A stretch of 64,000 nt of DNA from the NCBI RefSeq assembly GCF_041381155.1, contig NC_091135.1, positions 63,323,567-63,387,566 of the forward strand, written 5' to 3'. Source of the stretch: Argopecten irradians (Eukaryota > Mollusca > Bivalvia > Pectinida > Pectinidae). Made by a program: the position numbers and the translations under genes. The notes beneath the pieces are model-generated. The model saw only the letters and a list, made by a program, of their open reading frames with translations. It was not told the DNA's origin and made no database searches. Positions 59,916-64,000 of this stretch are shown piece by piece. Position 1 is the stretch's first letter. Each line of letters opens with the position of its first letter.

Positions 59916-60210
59916 ACACATTTCATCATCAAAATAACAAATCATTACGAATTTCGCCCAAACAGCAATCATTACCTTTCTATGATCCCAGGTACAAAAA
60001 ACAGACGTTAACAGATATGTTTTCTTATTTGACTATATATATATATATAATAAAAGTCAACGACTTTCCTCTTGTACATTCACCATTTCATGATTGCTCT
60101 TCAGGAATATGTTTATTTTTCAAAGAACAAATTAATGACGTCACAAATAGCGTGACGTCACAAGGTACACACGTTTACATAACAATAATATGAAGTTGCG
60201 CCATTTTCTA

Positions 60211-60478
60211 TTATGGCCTATTGAGAGTTGGTTTTAATATTTTTATAAGCTGATTCTCATTGTTTTCCAACAAAACCGTGTCTGAAGAATGTAATTGATA
60301 TAAAGGTATAACATTAAATTGATCACCTGCACAACCATGTATATGCTTATTGACATTCAAATTACGTAGAGAATCCGTTCTTGTTTGTTGCCTATGAACA
60401 GTCATACGTGTTATAAGTTCATTACTAGTTTGGCCGATGTAAAAATCACCACAACGAGAAAAAAAAACCCGAGCAAAA
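60211..60478 (-). pseudogene. GIY-YIG nuclease-domain fragment, probably from a retroelement
   Basis: The minus strand is open from about 60478 to the stop at 60211 and encodes VFFSRCGDFYIGQTSNELIT, then RMTVHRQQTRTDSLRN, and ends ENQLIKILKPTLNRP. The CGDFYIGQT start, the Arg and His in RMTVHR, and the late Glu with LKPTLNR fit the GIY-YIG endonuclease fold, as found at the C terminus of Penelope-like retroelements and some other mobile proteins. No reverse transcriptase is found beside it. It is not split by stops, so it may also be an exon of a longer gene. Confidence 0.6.
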
Positions 60479-60527
60479 TATGGCGATGTGCACGTTATAG
60501 TTTAGAACGCTTGCATTTGTTTGAATT

Positions 60528-60905
60528 CTTTACGTCCTATAAACAGTCAGGGTCATGTAAAAACGGCCTCCCATGTATGTGGTGTGTAGCGTGTGTGCAG
60601 TGCGAGATATGTGTTTTGGGAGACTGCGGGATACTCGTGTTATATCTTTTTGTATAGTGGAAATCTTGCCCTTTTTAAAGTGCTATATCACTTAAGCATG
60701 CTGCCGAAGACACCAAGCAACACACCCCACCCGGTCACACTATACTGACAACGGGCGAGCCAGTCGTCCTACTCCCTATATGCTGAGCGCTAAGCAGAAG
60801 AAACTACCACTAGGGGACAAAACCCAGAGCCTGCCTCACAGGGACGAGTACTCAACAGAAGGCCAAATGTGAGGTGGTGTAAAAGGAGACATTAGGAAGA
60901 ACGCA
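60528..60905 (-). mobile_element. tRNA-derived SINE, minus strand
   Basis: Reverse complement of the SINE: TTACGTCCTATAAACAGTCA, GGTCATGTAAAAACGGCCTC, CACCCCACCCGGTCACACTA, CTGAGCGCTAAGCAG and the tRNA-like region around 60820-60865. The leader is degraded. Confidence 0.8.
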
Positions 60906-61587
60906 ACTATCCAGTATGTAACACTCAGCTGTGGTAGAAATCAAAACTCCTATTCTAGATTCTGTACTTGCGACTTGGGAAATATGCAATGATAGTAAAA
61001 TGCATATATATCATCTAAGTATTTACACGGGAAAGGGACAAGGACTTAGCGATCTATTTAAACACGCGATCCGACAACAAACGGGCGACAAACGTCTTCG
61101 TGTAGCCAGGCAACATTAGGTTTAAATCACACACAGTACGAATATCAATATCCATTGTATTAATTGTTTAATAAATATACGTTATTTCATACGATCGTGC
61201 CACATATAACGTGAACATTAAGCTAAAAAGGAAGAACGCTTAACTTGACACAGCTTTTGTATCAATAATTATATCTTTCTTCGATGTATGTAAATAAATC
61301 TAAATGTACATTAACTATTTCGGTTTCGTTTGGTTTTTATATTGATGTCCAATTAACAGCCAGGTTCATAAAATATATGACATAAATTTACTGTATTTTT
61401 ATTTAATGTTATAGAAACAAGATCCAGTCAGTTATGTGAAGGATTAAGAAGGGAATGTTTTTCACATATAACCTTATCGAAAGAAAAAAAAAAGTACTAC
61501 TATATCATACATATATAACGTAGATTCCTTTGGTCTATGTACACCAGTCTAAATTTGCTTTTTGAAGAAATATATTCTGTAAGTAGA

Positions 61588-61752
61588 GCATAAGAATCGT
61601 AAAGACGACTAAATTTCGGATCTTATATTTTATATTCTTCCTACTTGCTAACGTCTCTCTTGATATGACCATACGTTTGGCGTTGAGTTGAGTGTTTGCC
61701 TCTGTGAGGAAGGTTTTGGATTATGTCCCCCTAACCAAGACAGACCATTACT
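61588..61752 (+). mobile_element. SINE 5'-region fragment
   Basis: CGTAAAGACGACTAAATTTC, GATCTTATATTTTATATTCT and GTTGAGTTGAGTGTTTGCCT with GTGAGGAAGG match the leader and tRNA-like part of the SINE. The body and 3' end are missing. Confidence 0.65.
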
Positions 61753-61754
61753 AG

Positions 61755-62300
61755 TAAATTGTCTACTCTTGTTCAACATAACATGAGTGTAACGACTGGT
61801 TTGTACGTTGATACATGTGAAAGTATGATGTTCAGAATTCTAGTATGCTCTAGCTTCCTAAATCATAGAAATATTCATAATTCAAGAGTCATTGTACCAA
61901 CCATGTTTGGTCCTTCATGTCTTACGAAATACATATACATATTTACCAATTTCCAAAATGACAAGGGTTATATGGAAGGTATGAATGGAATATTTCCTGA
62001 TATCATTCGCGTATGTTAAGGCCAGTCGTCATGCGTGACTATATATCTAATTTTACACCCCCGATTCCCTGAAACATCGACCTATCTTTTTCCTAATCAC
62101 CACGGATTTACTCTCTCCGCAAAATCGATATCGGTGGCCGGTTTTTTTTATGTTGTTGCTTCTTTAGTTACATTTCGTTCCGGTTGCGCAGTCGTCAATA
62201 ACTAGATTTCAAATTAAGAAGGCTACAAAGATTAGAGAATAGGGCTTGGCTGGGTCTGTTTTACGTCTGTTTTAGTGTTATTGGTATTTAAGAATGAGCC
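61755..62300. other. Spacer without recognised genes
   Basis: A short plus-strand frame (61759-62019) matches no family I recognise and starts in SINE sequence. Confidence 0.35.
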
Positions 62301-62314
62301 GGTTTGTGTTAGTG

Positions 62315-62530
62315 GAAGATAACAGGAAAAAAAGCAGGGTAAACAAGAAAATAGCAGGGGAACAGAGGGATAGTGGTGAACAGAGATGGCAATTTGAGAC
62401 AGAGGGATAGCGGGAACAGATATAACAGTCGGACAGTAAGAAACAGACAGGAGGGGAACAGAGGAATCGTGGGAAAACGAGATAACATGGGAAACAGGGA
62501 TAGTGAGAAACCAATAGCAGGGGAGCATTA
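62315..62530 (+). repeat. Degenerate purine-rich tandem repeat (about 18-22 bp)
   Basis: Repeated GGGGAACAGAGGGATAGTGG-like phrases with variants (GGAACAGATATAACAG, GGGAAACAGGGATAGTGAG). Strong purine bias on the plus strand; copies diverged. Confidence 0.55.
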
Positions 62531-62534
62531 AGAG

Positions 62535-63200
62535 AGACGGTAAATCGTAAATGAAGAGTAACCTAGACCTAGGTAACTAATGGATGGCACGGGCAATAGG
62601 GAAGTAGAAAAAATAATAGAATATCTTGTGTTGGATTCCGCACAAAAAAAATGACCAAAATGTTCATCAAAATGCAATCTGGATTATCTCCCCTGTCAGA
62701 AGCAGACTTAAAAGTATATCAGATTTCACATATTTATGTACATGTATTGCCCAATCTACACATTAAACATTTTAAACTGATACACATTGAATACCCAATC
62801 AGCAGGCTCCGAAACATTCTCCTCTCCATGGGATCTTCTGCCCAAAAGGGAATCTCCAGAAATCTATTTTGGGTTTGATTCTGCGGTACCTATGAAGTGA
62901 TTTCTACAGGTATGTTTCTATCTAAACATAAATAATGCATAAAAAAGAAAAACAAGAACTACGGTGTCGGTATAAAATTTGATTATAAGTTTTATAGCGA
63001 AGGTAATATGGTTTTTTTCTGGAATAATGAATCCACTTATTACCATATACATCCTTAGTGCTGACTCACCGCAATACAAAAAATGGCACACATTAATGAC
63101 ACACATTATACCTCGAAAATGGACAGCAACTATCCAAGTTATACTTTGACATGTTTTTTGTTTCTGTTTCACACTGTATCTCGTTCGTAGCATTCCAGTT
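62535..63200. other. Spacer without recognised features
   Basis: No gene, element end or tandem array recognised. Confidence 0.35.
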
Positions 63201-63214
63201 TCTAAAGTAAGCTA

Positions 63215-63580
63215 ATATCGGCCTTCAGTTGAGCGCTCGCTCCTGTAAGACAAGTTTTGAGTTGTAGCCCCCTCTGGGTTCTTGTTCCTTGGCCGAGACA
63301 CACCATAGTCTATAAAGTGGTTGTTTCTGCTCCTACTTAGCGTTCGCCCGATGTCAGTATAATGTGAACGGGAGGGGAGTGCTTGTTTGGTGTTTCGGCG
63401 GCATGCTTCAGTGAGATCGTACTATAAAAGTCAAAATTCCTCTATTGCATGAAAACACAACACGGCAATATCACAGTCTCTCAAAACACACCCCACACAT
63501 ATTATACACACAACAAATTGCACACGGGAGGACGTTGTTCCTTGATCCTGGCTGTCAATAGGACGTTAACCAACCAATCC
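63215..63580 (+). mobile_element. tRNA-derived SINE, diverged
   Basis: Plus-orientation copy lacking the leader: CAGTTGAGCGCTCGCTCCTG, TTGGCCGAGACACACCATAG, GTTTCTGCTCCTACTTAGCG, GGCGGCATGCTTCAGTGAGA and the 3' end GGCTGTCAATAGGACGTTAA. Older than the 32945 and 59384 copies. Confidence 0.75.
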
Positions 63581-64000
63581 TGTTTCTTTTTCTAAATAAG
63601 TGATGATATATATTTCAGCGCTTGAACAGATAAGGTACATATTCCCGGGTATAAATCAAACACCACTTTTATCGTACATGCTATTACTTTGTCGACTTGC
63701 ACAGTTGCCAATGTATTATCTTTATTTATCATCAAATGCATTTGAAAAGTTATACTAAAGACTGGCTACACTACTTTGTGATAACAGTACCATACGCTGT
63801 CGTCACCGTATATATCTTATGTCTCTCTTGACACTTACTCACGATAATGGCTATCGGCAATGGCCACTCTTGTCGACATTCTGGAGCCCATGAAAATAAA
63901 AATTCTATTAAGATAGGAAATTACAAGATTACTTTTGATATTGATAAATAAACACATCGTTACTGCCCAATATATCAAGTTGAGAAATCAAATGGTTGCG

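Noticed and set aside
62232-62528. Minus-strand frames rich in Ser/Pro/Cys
   Set aside because: They read through a degenerate purine-rich tandem repeat.

Overview
This is a stretch of eukaryotic genomic DNA, almost certainly from a bivalve mollusc. The evidence is spliced genes with GT/AG introns, AT-rich spacers, several copies of a tRNA-derived SINE, a Gypsy/Mag retroelement with the layout of Steamer-like elements, and a fibrinogen-related lectin gene of the kind bivalves expand. A scallop-type genome is a guess from the repeat content. Nothing supports bacterial features such as operons, ribosome binding sites or CRISPR.

Tandem arrays dominate, taking roughly 29-30 kb (about 46%). In order they are: a 48-bp array (1-11126), a 33-bp array (20813-21772), a 23-bp array (25108-28520, interrupted), a 55/52-bp array (30119-32530) abutting a 39/40-bp array (32543-32820), a 36-bp array (39885-48480), three abutting arrays of 35, 34 and 34 bp (51566-54505), and a 34-bp array (56985-57690). 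The 48-, 36- and 33-bp arrays have units divisible by three, so they produce long apparent reading frames that I do not accept as genes. The 48-bp and 35-bp units can both be read as pieces of the 3' part of the SINE that is dispersed through the window.

Two host genes are visible. On the minus strand, six exons between 28924 and 13898 join in consistent phase into a 303-residue secreted protein: signal peptide, short Cys module, then a complete fibrinogen-related domain. Its two large introns hold the 23-bp and 33-bp arrays, a foldback element, MITEs, SINEs and a Tc1 remnant. On the plus strand, 55666-56257 is the first coding exon of an aquaporin, carrying NPS where NPA is usual; its second half is not in the window.

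The best-preserved mobile element is a 4690-bp minus-strand LTR retrotransposon (35111-39800) with 181-bp LTRs differing at two positions, a perfect 5-bp target duplication, and one gag-pol frame broken by a single in-frame TAA. Older elements are a Tc1-like remnant with intact terminal inverted repeats, two copies of one MITE, a small hairpin element, a GIY-YIG nuclease-domain fragment, and several SINE copies (one inserted in another). The remaining spacers show no recognisable genes.
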